Source: Strobilurus pachycystidiatus (lineage: Eukaryota > Basidiomycota > Agaricomycetes > Agaricales > Physalacriaceae). From it: 64,000 bases of DNA. The stretch is from positions 1,240,001-1,304,000 of the forward strand of contig JAHLMK010000013.1 in NCBI GenBank assembly GCA_019915135.1. Reading direction: 5' to 3'. A program made the translations under genes and the position numbers. Positions 28,148 through 41,289 of this stretch are shown here, in pieces (position 1 is the stretch's first letter; each line of letters starts with the position of its first letter). Below the pieces are notes generated by a model. It saw nothing but the letters and a program-made list of their open reading frames with translations, did no database searches and was not told the DNA's origin.

Positions 28148-30389
28148 ATGTCGATTATAGGAGCCCCGAGCGATCTTTTTGAAGGCATTCCCAGGACTCG
28201 CGAAGACATTCTCAAGTCTCGCGCCGAGTACACAGATGAAGACATGGAACGCGAGGACAAGATATTCAGCGGCGTCTTGGATTCAATCCGAAAGGACGCA
28301 GAAAATGTAAGGATGGCCGCTCTCATACGATCCATGACTCACCCGGTCTCTTCCTGCAGCTAGTCGAGTCCCTCAAGACCAGCACGGCCAAATCTCTCTA
28401 TGTAATGGCCCAATCCCGAAGTCAATGTCCTACGGAGATCATCCCTGACCACGTCCTGCTCAGAACCTTCCTCCATCACGTCAGCGCAGACAAGGTTCCC
28501 AATTCCGTCCGTCCCCCCGTCGAGAACGATTCCTCCGAACGCGCATGGGCATCGTTCATCGGACTCGGTACAAAATTCGTCAAGGACTTCCCCAAGAACC
28601 CCGACTTCCGCTCCCGCATCGTCACGGCCTGGCCTGGCATCTTCAAGTGGTGCAGCTACTTCTACAAGCAGCGCATTGCCCCGGAGAAAGACGCAGCAGT
28701 AGCCATGGACAACATCGACACCGTCTGTGACATCCTTATGGACTTCTCCGCCGACACGGCGATCTTCGCCCTCATGGAAAGCACCCCCGGCATCATAACC
28801 CTCTGCACGCAGCTGTGGTACCACCCTGCGGCACCGCCCCCTGTCACCTCGCATCTTCTCCAAATCCTCCTTCGGACGTGTACGTGGGACGACCTCAACG
28901 AGGTCGTAGCAGTCTCGTCAGAAAAGCCCGAGGCCATCGCCAAACTCGCAGTCGGACGACTGCGCACGGCGATGAACCAGTCGCCGATGCGGCCGTTCCA
29001 CGTCTCCGAGATCACCTTCCTCCTCCTCCTCCTCGCGCGCCTCCCTGGGCACCGCCTGACGTTCTGCATCCTCGAAGAGAACGCGGTGTGGGTCGTCACG
29101 CGGATGCTCATCCTCGTTTCGCAGGCCGTGGGCACTTCGATGAAGCCCGGCCCTGGCTACATGGAGTGCTTGAACGCGGGCTTGACGTTCCTGCGGTTCT
29201 CATTGGTCCGGGAGGAGAGTCCGCGCTGGGTTGCGCAGGCCCTCGACGCGGGTTTGTTGCGCGTCATCTGTGACCAGAGCCGCCTGCTCGAAGTGGAGAT
29301 GCACCAGCACGGGAAGGACTGTGTACGGCACATCGTGCAAGACACCCTCCCCAAGCACCTGGTGTATCTGTCGGTCGTCATCATCATGGATCGCGAGCAG
29401 TCGGAGATGGACGCCAAGGTCGTGGAATCGCGGGTGATGAAATCTTGGCTACGAGAGGATTGGGCGTCCTTGACGTACGTTCTGTCCTTGCGGAGCAGTA
29501 TTGGCAAATTGCCGAAAGAGGCAAGGGGGTCGGCTAGGATTGCTTGCGAGTCGGTTGGTATCCATTCCTGCTATCGTGTCTACTTTGCTGACAATTTCTG
29601 CAGTGCAACAGATTCGGCACGAAGCGAGACTTACTGCGCTGCAGCGGCTGCATGTACGTGTATTATTGCAGTCGGGACTGCCAGAAAAAGTCCTGGCAGG
29701 AACATCGGGCCATGTGCAAGATCAAGAAGGACCAGCATTCGAAGAAAAGTACGCATCAATAATAGTCAACCCTTTTTCTCCCAGACTGAGCCTTTTCAAG
29801 AGGAAGCCCGTCTCATGTTTTCGCGCCGTGACACCCAGTTCATCCGCGAGCTATGTGGCGCCGACGCGCATGTGCACCTCCCTCACCTGAAGAAACTCGC
29901 GCAACGCAAATTCCCCTCTGTAAAGGGGGAACACTTCGCCATCTGCATCGACTACACGAACCCGGCGTACCCGGCGGGGACGTGCTCGCTCAAGAACATC
30001 CACACGTATGAGTTCCCGCCGCTCACTGGCGACGAGCTGGACCCCGAGAACGTGACAGCGATGAACGACGAGATGATCAACATGTGAGTGCTCCATGCGC
30101 ATCACCACTACTAGCACTAAGACTGACGACGATGCACAGCGTACGTCGAAATCCAGCGCAATCGACATTCATCGAAGCGTCGTTCGCGTACGGCGAGCAG
30201 CGGCTGACGCGGAACGTCGTCATGCGCCCTAATATATGGTCCTCGCCGGGTGTCCCGTCGTTGGGGATGTTGGAGAGGAAGACGTGTGAGAATCAGGACC
30301 CGGAGGCTGATGCGACGAGTTTTATGGAGCGGTTTTTGGGGATGAGTTTGGGTGGTGACGAGTTGGATGAGTTAGATGAGTTAGATTGA
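28148..30389 (+). CDS. MYND-type zinc finger protein
   Basis: Exons: 28148-28306, 28360-29553, 29604-29758, 29785-30083, 30140-30389. A roughly 450-residue helical, armadillo-like region precedes a MYND finger in exon 3: CNRFGTKRDLLRCSGCMYVY, then YCSRDCQKKSWQEHRAMC, with all Cys/His ligands present. The C-terminal part (HVHLPHLKKLAQ...) ends with an acidic tail GGDELDELDELD. Such proteins are abundant in basidiomycetes, and MYND fingers bind proline-rich partners; the specific role is unknown. The frame does not connect across 29758/29785: the exon sum is 2057 nt, not a multiple of three. So there is a non-canonical splice, a sequencing indel, or a broken gene. Confidence 0.8.
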
Positions 30390-30939
30390 GATACGAATGG
30401 CAGGGAGATGTCGCTCACTGTCACTGTGATCTCAAGCATTGAGTGTTCAGGTCAGTATAGTGTCGGAGTTGCTCTCTTTGCAGCCCAAAGAATGCGAAAA
30501 TCAGCGTCCCACACTCAGACTCGTTTCTTCAACGTCGCTCCTCTAAGCATTAGTTATTCCTTTGAACATCGACAGTGTCAGTTTGAAAAATGTGGGCGCT
30601 CCTTTGAATTGCAACATCGCTTTCATGATCTTATCCTTCTTGCAATAGAAACATGGCGAAGTTATGTCAGGCCTGTTAACATCGACAGTGTCAGTTTGTT
30701 TTAGAGAACGTGGGTGCGCCTTTAAAAAGTGGATTGCAACATCGCTTTCATCATCATGATCTTATTTTTCTTCCAACATAAACTTAGCGGAAAAAAGTCT
30801 ATCGTCTGGTCGGTGGGAACAACATCCTCGGGCATCGTCGGTCTTGTAAGTATGACGGCCTGGGCCCTGCAGCGTTTCGGATATATGATTCGGAAAAACA
30901 ATCAGCTTATCGCATCAAAGATATGATCGACATGACCTC
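30390..30939. other. Intergenic stretch with a tandem duplication
   Basis: No gene seen. AACATCGACAGTGTCAGTTT occurs at about 30567 and 30679. Each copy is followed by GTGGG.GC.CCTTT and GCAACATCGCTTTCAT, a diverged duplication of about 112 bp. Confidence 0.6.
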
Positions 30940-31011
30940 ATGATACAGACTCTTTCCAAAACCACAACCATCGTCCTCAGAGCCGCCACTAGAGCTTCCA
31001 GCGCCGTCAAA

Positions 31012-32299
31012 ATGACCTCAGAGCTTACTCTCCAATCGAAACTGAAGGTTTGTCATGTCACCTGCCCGCGGCGATATCGCGCCTGTCCATCTATAAGTTG
31101 CTCATTCTCGCGTAGCTACGTGATGGTCATGAGATTCCAAGGCTCGGTTTTGGTACGTCGGGCACGCCGTCCACTCCAGTGCTCATATGATCCCTCTTGA
31201 AACGAGTCCACTCATCTCGGGATAGGCACATATGAATTGGAGGGACAGGCAGCATACAACGCTGTTACATGGGCATTAGAGGTGCGCGCGCCTCTCTGCA
31301 TCGATCCCGATTTCATCAATCTGATTCATACCCGTAACAGGCCGGCTATCGCCATATCGTGCGTACTCCATGCATCTATCGGTGCTGTTCATTTCCTGAT
31401 ACGTCTAGGACTCCGCCGAATGGTACGAGAACGAGAAAGAGGTCGGCCAGGCGATTGTCGATTACTGCAAAAAGGCGTCCGTACCGCGTGAGGAGATATT
31501 CTACACTACCAAGCTGAAGATAAACGGAGGCTATGATCACACGAAGAAGGCCATTCAGCGTTCCCTCGACGCGTGTCAGCTGGGGTACATTGATCTGTAT
31601 TTGATCCATGGCCCCCTCGGAGGTCCACAGGCTAGGAAGGACTGCTGGAGGGCGATATGCGATGTCCAGAAGGAGGGTACGATCAGGACCGCTGGAATTA
31701 GCACCTTCGGTGTCAGACATATGCGCGACCTCATTGACGAAGGACTTCCGGTACCTACTGTGCACCAGGTTCGGACCTCGACGTCGCTCCATTCCTACTT
31801 CTCGATACTGATACCATCTGTATACCTGCAGATCGATTTGCATCCTTTCCAGGTCCGTCAGGAGATTGTCACATTCTGCAAGGAGCGAGGTATTACCATG
31901 GAGGTGCGTCGTCTGACAAGACCGGATCGGTCGTCGGCTTGGTATTTCATCTAACCGTACTCATGCGATATCGTCCATCTGTATAGGCCTGGGCGCCTCT
32001 GGTTCGTGGCATGCGGTTCGACCATCCGGCTATCCAGGCGCTTGCGCAGAAGTATCACAAGGAACCCGCCCACGTCCTTTTGCGGTACTCCCTCCAGAAG
32101 GGATATGTCGCCATCCCCAAAACGAGCTCACAGAAGCGTGTCGTCTCGAACACGAACATTTTTGACTTTGAACTGAGCGAGGATGAGGTCATCGGCTTAG
32201 ACGGACTTGAAGAAGGTAATTCTGATGTTATGATACGGTGCACTTCTAATTCCGCGTGTAGGTTTAGTGACGGACTGGGACCCGACAACATGCCCTTAA
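31012..32299 (+). CDS. Aldo-keto reductase
   Basis: Eight exons: 31012-31047, 31116-31152, 31226-31281, 31341-31358, 31409-31768, 31832-31903, 31987-32215, 32262-32299, making 281 residues, normal for the family. The (beta/alpha)8 oxidoreductase uses NAD(P)H to reduce aldehydes or ketones. Motifs: PRLGFGTYELEG at the start; AGYRHI encoded by an 18-nt exon; catalytic Asp and Tyr in DSAEWYENE; Lys in TTKLK; His in LIHGP; cofactor-site IPKTSSQKRV near the end. An in-frame ATG at 30940 would add a basic, acid-free leader (MIQTLSKTTTIVLRAATRAS) that could target mitochondria. Substrate cannot be told. Confidence 0.9.
31341..31358 (+). other. 18-nt micro-exon of the aldo-keto reductase
   Basis: CAG before and GTGCGT after bracket GCCGGCTATCGCCATATC, which encodes AGYRHI, the conserved family segment directly before the catalytic DSA. 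Without it the protein would lack this strand, and the flanking introns (59 and 50 nt) are of normal size. Confidence 0.85.
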
Positions 32300-34183
32300 G
32301 CTTTCGAACATAACATATAAGGCAGTCTGTACCCGCTGGGCTCGACAATTGAAATGCCATATGAGTTATCGCAGCGACATCCGGAGCTTGCAGTCCTTCA
32401 TTTCGGTGAAGGCTTCCCCTTGACATTCATGTGCTGTAACAACAGCAGAACACTCCCGCCGCTGGTATCTTTCGTCATCGTTTTTCCTTCCTCGCGCAAA
32501 TCATCGCGGGACTAATCACAATGTAGAAGATTATCGATCCATCTCCCTGACAAGGATAAGATTAGAGATTAGGCCCTCAATCTTCTGGCTGATAAGCATA
32601 CTACTAACTTATCATAAGTATCACGCACCAGCAGGCTGGCTATTCTATCGTGTTCTATTCATACACGGAACGGACCTGGCGATGGGTGGGATAGGCTTCA
32701 CGCCCCGTCTTCTTGTCTCGTTGATCCCGATGACAAGCGTGACTGCGATCGTTGACTGTGGCGCTCCCGCCGCTGGCTCTCGTTCCCGCAGGGTAACTGT
32801 GTTTACGTGATCGGGCCTTCATCTCGGTTGCCTCGAAGGCATGGGTGTCCCCGTACACTCGCATGATTGGCGCAGTCTCTGTCCAGTGTCGACAGCTTGT
32901 CTGGCAATGTTGTTTCCAAAAGAAGAGCTCGCCGGGGACGCATAGAACATCAATGTGGCGTCCCTTTGCTGCACATGGTCGGCCGCCAGTCTTCATGAAT
33001 CTCCACTGCAAGATGACCCTTACGATTCGAGGCAACGCTTACGCACAATGACAATCAGTAAAGGCGGAGATGAAGAATTTCTCGCCAGGTCTGCCACTGG
33101 TCTCATTTCCAACCCTGTTACTGCCACTCCTACTTACATACGAGTACTGTGGGTGACCAGATCAGTCGTAAGCACGTTTAAACTGTACGGCTCTGTCTGT
33201 GGAAACTGTAACAAATTCTTCACATCCAGGCGTCAGCTCACAATGCGAGGCCCGTATTTACGTCCTCCGGCCCATCGGTATGAAGCATCTTGGGCGTCCC
33301 ATAGTCTAAGTCAGGATGTGGGAACGCGTCAGGAGAAAGATGTCGTCATGCCGTTATTGGCGCCTTCCCTCGTTCCAATGGAGCGGTAAACCCAGAGAGA
33401 CGTGGTTGGTGTTCTATTTTTTTTGAAGACCGTGGAGTGAATGTGAGAAAACGTCCGTACAAGCCGATTGCATGAGAAGATTGGCTGGTGGTGGGATCTC
33501 AGGCGACCGCCTTTGAATGTAGGCATTTCGTCCAATTATCATTCGGAGATTGAAATTCTGTATGCCTTGGGTCAGGCGGCGGCGACTCTGAATCCGCGAG
33601 TGAGGTAAAGGCAGTGGATTTGCCCCTCAAAAAATCCAGAATCGGCGGCGAGTCGGAGTCTAGTTGAATCAAATACTTGGATGGCGTAACGCTCGAGCGA
33701 TGATTGCTACCAAATTCTGCACCATGATGAGAGTTCGAGGCTGGAGTTCAGGGTGGAATGAGGGGCAGGATGTCGGCGATTACCGTCGCATTGCCGACGG
33801 CCGGATCGAGCTTTCGACCCGGGGCCGACACGAAAATTCCCAACCTCGACCCTTGACAATGACTCTCCCCGCACCCTCTTGCCAAGGTGGAAACGTTTTG
33901 GTGACCCAACGTACCCTACGAAGTCCCTGGTCATACCGCTACCTATGTCATATGGCGGATCTAGGCACCTACTTCTGCGCGGCGGGACGTTACCATGTTT
34001 TTCAGGCGTGGGTGCCATTACTGTGGCATTCGGAGTAGAAGCTGACGGCGATCATGTATTCCATCTTTAACACATCTCCGCTTTGATGGGTCGAGCACCC
34101 TCTCGCGTTACCCTCAAATACGCCGAATTCACAGTCCACGCAATCTTTCTCCCAACGCCCTCCCTGCCTCCCTTCCCGCACAG
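32300..34183. other. Long stretch without a recognised gene
   Basis: About 1.9 kb. Several short open frames, none with recognisable domains or consistent splice signals. I see no repeat or RNA gene. Confidence 0.4.
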
Positions 34184-36486
34184 ATGATTCTCCATCCTGA
34201 ACTGACTCCGTATCATATATGGGAGCAAATTGCTTATCACGTCTTTGCTCAAGAGGATGCTCTTCTGGGCGCGCTACCAGGACTTACCTCCCTTCTTCTT
34301 GTCTGCCGATGGATGCACGCTTCGCTGTCATCTGCATCTAACTCTCGTCTCTATGCTCGTCTTTTTTGCTATAAATTTGATTACGCTGCGCCACGACGGC
34401 GCCTCTCCAACCGCTGGTTTACAGCTCCCTGCCTGGCGACGGAGCTTCGGAAACGAATACAACTCTTGAAGCGCGTGCGTGCACAGCCCCTCGTGTGCTC
34501 TCGTGAAGACTTGTGGACATGTTATCTCATGTAAGATGGTGGCATCGTACGTGTCGTTTTAACGCTCATGTCCCCAAGGCTCTTGGAAAATGATGGGAAG
34601 AACGAGCGCCAGCTGGACTGGGCACAACTGCCGCTGTTGATGTCCAGAATAGCTGTGAGGAGCATGACTTCTGCTTGGATATACGACGAAGAGGCCACAT
34701 CCTTGATACTTTGGATATCTTGGATGACGATGACGCGAGGCGAGTACCCTACTGAGTACTCCTGCTCGTCATTTGATAGTCGTTAGATCGTCTTCTACAT
34801 GAGTCTCCGCCAGTCCGTCTGTTTTGGACAAAGACTTTCCTTCAGGAGTTTCTAGCAGCTGGCTTCAGGGTAATTTTGTTTAAACGTGTTTTGTCGCGAC
34901 ACGTCTCACTGTTAACTACAGTTCTCCTCTATTTACGGCCCCGATTCATTCATGCATCTCCCTGTCTCCCGAAACGTCGATCCATTTCCTCCAATCATCT
35001 CAGGTCCCACACCGTCTGCTACCAAAATCTTGCACTACTCGCACTCTCTTACTCTAGTAGTCCCTGTTCTGGGCCCCGCTGCGATGTTAGGCTGGACGGC
35101 CAGGCAGGAAGTACTACAAACCTTACACCCCTTAGATTCAACCTTGCTCTCGGACCTACCGCCCAATCGAGGTACCGCGTTGGCTCTCAATCGACGCGGC
35201 CCTACCGCGGAGGATGTATTGGAATTTCGTGAACGGCGGATTCTGTGCCCCAATTTGCTTCCTTTACCTCCACTGGCGACATGGGACACCTTTGATTCCG
35301 TCACTAATGGATTCGATGAGGACGGAGACGACTATGGTTCGGATACCGATCGCAGCTTTCCTGTCTTAGGTTCTCGAACCTATGAGGCGGACTGGTATCG
35401 CGCTGTATCTTGTTATGACATCTTTGCACTGAGTCGGCCACTCAGAGGTATCGTGTTCTCTCCAGGCTCATTGAATGGCCGTTGGACTGGCCGTTTCATT
35501 GTACGTGTACATCATGCTCCTCGTTCTTGGCCGCCGTTGACCTCGCTCTAGTTCACCAGCATAGAGCAATACAGAGACCTTCTTCGCAATCGACCCCATG
35601 GAGATATGAATATATACTCAAAACCCCTACAATGGGAATTGCAAGAGCATCACTGTTTGCAACCCACAGAGCCGCTGCGTCCGGGGACGGATGAATGCGA
35701 CGGCGACGATGTCTTAAACGCCTGGCTACCGCGGGGTATTAACCTCTCAGAACATGACGTGAGCTCGTTTCTCCCGTTTACGTGGAGTGAACTAACTCTG
35801 GCGACGAAGGGAGCCCTACATATATCTGACTACGACGAAGAATTTCCGCGTACCATACGTTACGAAAGCCACCTCCCAGAAAAATCCTCGAGACAGAGTT
35901 ATTCCCAATCGGCTGCCCGAATACTTGATCAGGAATGGATTTCGCAAGAGTGCGGAGATGATGATGAGGAGATTGCCGATGAATCGACGGCAGGGCGGAC
36001 TGATGGGGAGACGTCGTGGCCTAATCACTGCGACATGGAAAGTCAATATAGCGCCACGACAGTGTCAGAAGGCTACGTTGACACAGTCTCGCAGCGAAGT
36101 AGTGGCGTAGTCGATGTGATGATCACAGGGGAGGTGAGTTCTGCCTGTATTACTAACGCGGTCGTCGATCTCACCTCATCGCATCATGCATGTAGACCGG
36201 TCACCTGCACGGAGAGGCCTGGGGAAACTATGCTGTTATTGGTCGCGTTCGCTCTTGGGACGGTTTAATTGTTCTTTTGCAGCAGCCGGTACGCCAACAG
36301 TCTATAGTCATGAACTTCTCATAATTCATTCAACGATAGAAAGATCTCTCTCACTCGGGAGGGTTAGGGAAGTGGATATTCAAGGGCTACTTACACGGCG
36401 ATAATTTTGTTGGGCGCTGGCGCGAGACGTCAACGGGCCCACACATGGTGGGCTACGAAGGCTCGTTCATTGTCACAAGATCCTGA
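34184..36486 (+). CDS. F-box-like protein of the basidiomycete type
   Basis: ATG 34184; exon 1 to 34530. It starts with the pattern HIWEQIAYHV, LTSLLLVCRWMHASLSSASN, RLYARLFCYKFDYAAPRRRL, typical of basidiomycete F-box proteins that recruit substrates to SCF ubiquitin ligases. Exon 2 starts at 34579 (LLENDGKNERQLDWAQLP). The join between about 34743 and 34922 is uncertain; a coding stretch at 34780-34869 (RLLHESPPVRLFWTKTF) does not connect in phase by any site I found. Later exons are clean: 34922-35500, 35552-36133, 36196-36288 (TGHLHGEAWGNY) and 36373-36486 (WIFKGYLHGDNFVGRWRET). The C-terminal GRWTGRF and NFVGRW motifs suggest a beta-structured ligand-binding region. Confidence 0.75.
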
Positions 36487-37650
36487 ACTTTTTGCAATGA
36501 GAAAAAATTGGAACCCAATTGAAACGACGTCTCGACGACTAAGACCGTCTGTCATAGTCCAGCCGTAGCAAGCTCTTACATAGTGTTCGAGCACAATAAT
36601 CCCTTTTGAGACGACGCTTAATGGCGTAGCGAGGTGTTCACTTATCGAGCCATCACAGTCGGCAAAGCCGTTGCCTGGTTGATCAGACCAGGCGGAATCT
36701 GAAAACATTTTTCTTCTCCACCTTCCACCCACACCCGCAATCAGAGCATCGAATACGCGACACGTTCACGAAACATCGGCGTCAAGTATCCTGGTTGGAG
36801 ATCATGTTTCTCGTGTGAATCACCACCTAGCAACGAGTTCTGTTTACTAGTGCGGATCCTCTTGAATCCCCAAGGACACCGAGAAACCGCGGCCACATCA
36901 AAGTCGGAGTCCAATTCACCAGAGACGCAGGCTTCCATCCGTTTGGTCAAGTTTTTGTGGCTAGTACTGCCATGATTCGTCTGTTCGAGCATTCGCTGGA
37001 CCCGAAAAGGGCGCGAACTGGGATTACCGAGTCTGCAGTGGCATAACCGAAAACGCTGGTTGCCTCCGCTGCGGGTTTTGAGTGTCTCTGGAATATGCCG
37101 TACTGTTGCCACCCTCAGCGCTCTCTCACACGGGCTGAGAATTCCCAAACAAGTTCCTCGGAGAAAGGACATGGGTCCTTGATCTCATTCAATCATCTCG
37201 ATCGAGGCAAGCTGTACGTGCTGATGCTTCATTGAGCACAAGGTACTGAAGATCCTGCAGAAGCCGGGAATAGATCCTCGACGCCCATGACGCACTTGAG
37301 AGAGATGGTCCTGCCGACATAACACAAGTCAGCCGCGCGATAAGACGACACACTTCTGAGGTAAACAGCCCATGTAATGGAGCTTAACACCGCGAATCGT
37401 CCAGACAGGATTTATCGAAGAAGTGGCGTCAAAATCGCCAGGAGTAAACCCTTTTTCGGTAGGCTGCATTGAGGAAACTTTGTTCGACGCCAAACTGATT
37501 CTTATTCTCGACGGGCATCGATTCGGATCTGATTGTCCACCAAATGGGCATACACAATTCCGTCCCATAGTGTCCACCCTCATATACTCGCCTGCAACTT
37601 AGTGTTGTCCAACAACCTCTAACTCGGCGGACGACCGTATAGCCTGTACT
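36487..37650. other. Intergenic stretch, promoter side of the WOPR gene
   Basis: About 1.16 kb with no supported gene. A long upstream region is common for WOPR regulators, but I recognise no specific binding sites. Confidence 0.4.
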
Positions 37651-39299
37651 ATGGCTGCGACATCAACTTCGACTGACGTTCCGCCTTTCATCGGCTATGT
37701 CGAAACAACTGTCAACGCTCTCCGCCTCATTCATGCTGCCCGACAAGGAGTCATTCCTCGCATCACTCGTCGGCTCAACGACACAGAACGGCGAACGATG
37801 ATAAAGAGTGGGGCCGTCTTCGTATTCAGCGTCGAGGAGAGCGCGATCAAGCGGTGGACTGGTCGGTGGATGCTTGTGCCTGCTATCCCATCGCGTTGAA
37901 ATGACATTTCTAGACGGGCTGTTATGGTCTCCATCCCGCATCGTTGGAAATTTCTTGGTCGGTTAATTATCTGGAGTCGGCTTCGTATTCAAAGGAATCA
38001 TTCTCAGGTGTACCGCGAGATCAATGAACGTGCCAGCAACAGAGGCGGCAACAAGAAGCCATATCCTCTTGATAGTCCAGCGTCGCTGGGGCGGGCAGAC
38101 CACTCACCGCCTGGTGGAGCCTCCAGTGACCACGGAACGTTTAAACCCAATGGGCTCATCAAGAAGGTGAGAACTCGACGGACTTGACAGTCTCAGTCGA
38201 CGATCCTAATCGCTTGCAAGACGATCACTGTTACAATCGAGCACTCGGATTTGCATCTCATTTCTTACTATACCTCAGAGGATATCCGCTCCGGTCGACT
38301 AAAGGTATGATTTACACCGTCATCGCGCTCTGCAATGTCTGACCGGCTCATGCTAGAAACCTTCTGCACGATCAGACATCATGAACCTACCGATGCCTCT
38401 CGAGATTTTCCGTTTTACGAACTTTCGTGTCCCACCCAAGGTGGAGACTGGCCCCGATGGGAAGCAAAGACTTGTGTAAGTCAACGTGGGGACTTGTCAG
38501 AGTATGCTCAATGACGTTTGCTAGTACGGAGCCTGAAGACGCAGAACCGATCGAACCTAAAGTGGAGGAGCAGAACTATCAGCTGTCGCACTCCCCACAT
38601 TCTCCGGCCACTCCGACGACTCCCGATAACCCATTCGCCGCAAACGTCTACATGTCTCACGAAGCGCCTTCATACTCTCACTCCCACTCCCATCGAACCA
38701 TCGTAGACCGCTGGTCGTCTTCTGGGGCAAGCGATATCTCCCGAGTCGCTTCCCCGACTAGAGCTGATTACTCCTCTGGGTGGCAGTTATCCCCGATACT
38801 ATCGCCAGCCTCCATCTCCATATCCGGCTCTTCTCGCAGGGATAGTGCCCCAGGGGACGCAGCATGGTCGCCTGCGCAGCGCTATGAAAGCTCCTCCTCA
38901 TCCTCTCCCACGGGGCTTTACGGCGAGCGTTCCAGAAGAAGCGTGGGCCCGTACCATGGCCACGCCGCCTCTCGCAATAGCTCAGATGGATACGGAAGCT
39001 CAAGACAGAGCATCACTCGGCACAGAGATGGAGGAGCTCATCGCCTTCCCTGGTTGCTCAATGAGACAAATACCGTTGATGCGAGGGAGGCGCGCGGAAA
39101 CTATCGCTCGTCGTACAATCAGCCTTCCGCGACCGTCCAGAACAGCTTTTCAACCGTACCGCAGTACTCGTCGACCTACGGCCCCGCGTGGGGAGGCTCT
39201 ACAGAGACCTCATCCTCTTCCGCGCCTGTCAATCATCACGGCTATTCAGCTCATGCCACTCCGTTCGCGAGCCAAACATCCCACGCATACGAGCCTTGA
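37651..39299 (+). CDS. Gti1/Pac2 family (WOPR domain) transcription regulator
   Basis: Exons: 37651-37861, 37914-37957, 38008-38166, 38221-38304, 38357-38475, 38525-39299, giving 463 residues. The first WOPR box spans PPFIGYVETTVNALRLI, KSGAVFVFSVEESAIKRWTD and GLLWSPSRIVGNFLVYREI. A linker with a conserved-type KPNGLIKKT is followed by the second box (TVTIEHSDLHLISYYTSEDI). The rest is a disordered Ser/Tyr/Pro-rich tail, usual for this family. Related proteins (Wor1, Ryp1, Pac2, Sge1) bind DNA through WOPR and control morphological switching or effector genes. Target genes here are unknown. Confidence 0.93.
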
Positions 39300-41289
39300 T
39301 TTCCTTCTTCCTTTTATGTACCTGCGCTACCGCATACTATTCTTGGACTCTCAGTTCTCTCTTATTGGTTGTAAACGCGTACTTTCCAATACATTCATTG
39401 TCATCCTACTGATTGTCGATGCTGCAAGCTGGGGAATCTGCGTTGCCGCCGACCTGGTCGGAGAAGACAATTCTTGTAGTCGCAGAGCGCCGAATGCAAC
39501 TCTGATGGGCCGTCAATCCAACATCGAAGACTCGCCAGGAGCTTTGGGTCGCGGCTTAGCTCCATGATTCGGAGACTTTACAGAAAACATTCACCTCAAG
39601 AAAGGAACTGATCCTTGCAACTTAAACTTGTCGGCGAGACCTGACCCCTTAGCACAAGCTACTCTAGACGTCCGGCATTTTTAGATTTGCATGGCATGCG
39701 CACTTGGTCCGCTATTCGGGGCGCTCACAACCTTTTAGAGACCTGTGACGGCCAAGTACACAAACTTCGTGTGTGGATCAGGCATACGGATGCGTCCAAC
39801 TCGCTCTGGACTCTCAAGAAACTTCTGAGTCTTGACATACGCTGGACAGACGAGTTTAGGGAGGTCAAACTTTTAGCCAGGCAAACTTGTGAAAATCAGG
39901 AAGCTTGAGTACGATTTTGATGCGAACTCGTATTTCTGAAAATCGTCCCACAACGAACAGATGGCACTATGGAAGGATGTCACGCTGCTGAACATGAGAT
40001 CTCAGATACTGTGACTGCGATTTGTACGAAATTCGCTAAAGGATCGCATGATAAAGGTGTACTGGTATTCTGCAGGACGCTGGCAGTACGGCTGGCCAAA
40101 TGAATGACAGGACGGCGAGAAGTAGAGGTAAGGCTTAACAAACCTAGCGCGCTCGCAGGACCCGGTAACCTGTCCACATCCCGGGAGGGCGTATGCCTCA
40201 CAGGAATGTGATCGAGGTTCTTCCAGCTACACACAAGGTGCGAAGTCAATTGCCGAGGGAAACAGCCTTCCGTTTAGCAAGCATGAAGAAGGCCTTCGCA
40301 CGTCTGCGCTGACCATAGTTCTGACCTAAAAAGTATCTCTTAGAGATTTCGGGACGTAAATTTCGTTACGCTTTGGAAAGGATGGCCTGCCACGCTTGTG
40401 AGACTTAAACTCAGTCCAATGTGCGCTAGCGACTCACAATTGAGTTGTGTGGCTCTTCTACTGTGGAAGTTCAGTCAAAGACAGTTGCAGGTAATAGTTA
40501 TGGCACATAGAGCCTTGAGGCCGCCGAGTTGGAGCGGTCAAGGACTCGCCAACGGCGTACCAGTCGGATGCTAAACTCTGGCACAACAGCATCAGGCAAT
40601 GGGGTCGTGCTTTCTAATACCCTAGCCCATCGCAATAGAATCAACCTGCAAGGCTTCTGGGATTCAATCTCAGCAAGCTGTCGTGGCGTAACTTCCCCGC
40701 GCATATGTACCCCCACTGCATTCATATGCACACGACAGTAAGCTCGCCGCATGCTGAGAGTTATGGATGCAAAGTATGACTTCCTCTAACTCGCCAGGTA
40801 CTTGGCTCACTCCTGAATCGAAGAATCAGCTAGGGCACACCATCGGAAGCGTACCCACACCTTCTGGGTTACGCGTTACAACTTTCACGAGCTCTCAACC
40901 GTCTCGGCTAATCCCAGACGCGTTGACCGGCACCCGTGGATATTGGTGGGACAGTCAAAAAAACGTCGGCCGGCGATGGATTGCGAATATGTGGCCACAA
41001 GTAAGAGGACACGTGATACTGCGCCCGGGTATGAAATCTGATCGCGAGTTCGAGTCGATTGTGGGGCAGACATTGTTGATCACAACGGCGTCTCCAAAAA
41101 TCAATACACACTTGGGAGTTGGAACTTATCCACTCAGACGCGCGGCTAGTAGAGTGTGTTTGATTCGTGAGGATCTTACTCTCGAACCCCATGGACAATG
41201 TTTTAAGTTCGAAAGCAAACACCATCAAAGTGATCGATGATCCAAAATGGGCGAGGGACGCGTCAGTCATCGCTTGATTTCCAAACATC
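39300..41289. other. Long stretch without a recognised gene
   Basis: About 2 kb between the WOPR and proteasome-chaperone genes. Open frames such as 40767-41240 (+) and 39980-40249 (-) show no recognisable motif. Confidence 0.4.

Noticed and set aside
38845..39567. 240-codon ORF overlapping the WOPR gene end
   Set aside because: Alternative frame of the Ser/Pro-rich last exon; the WOPR frame connects through all splice sites.
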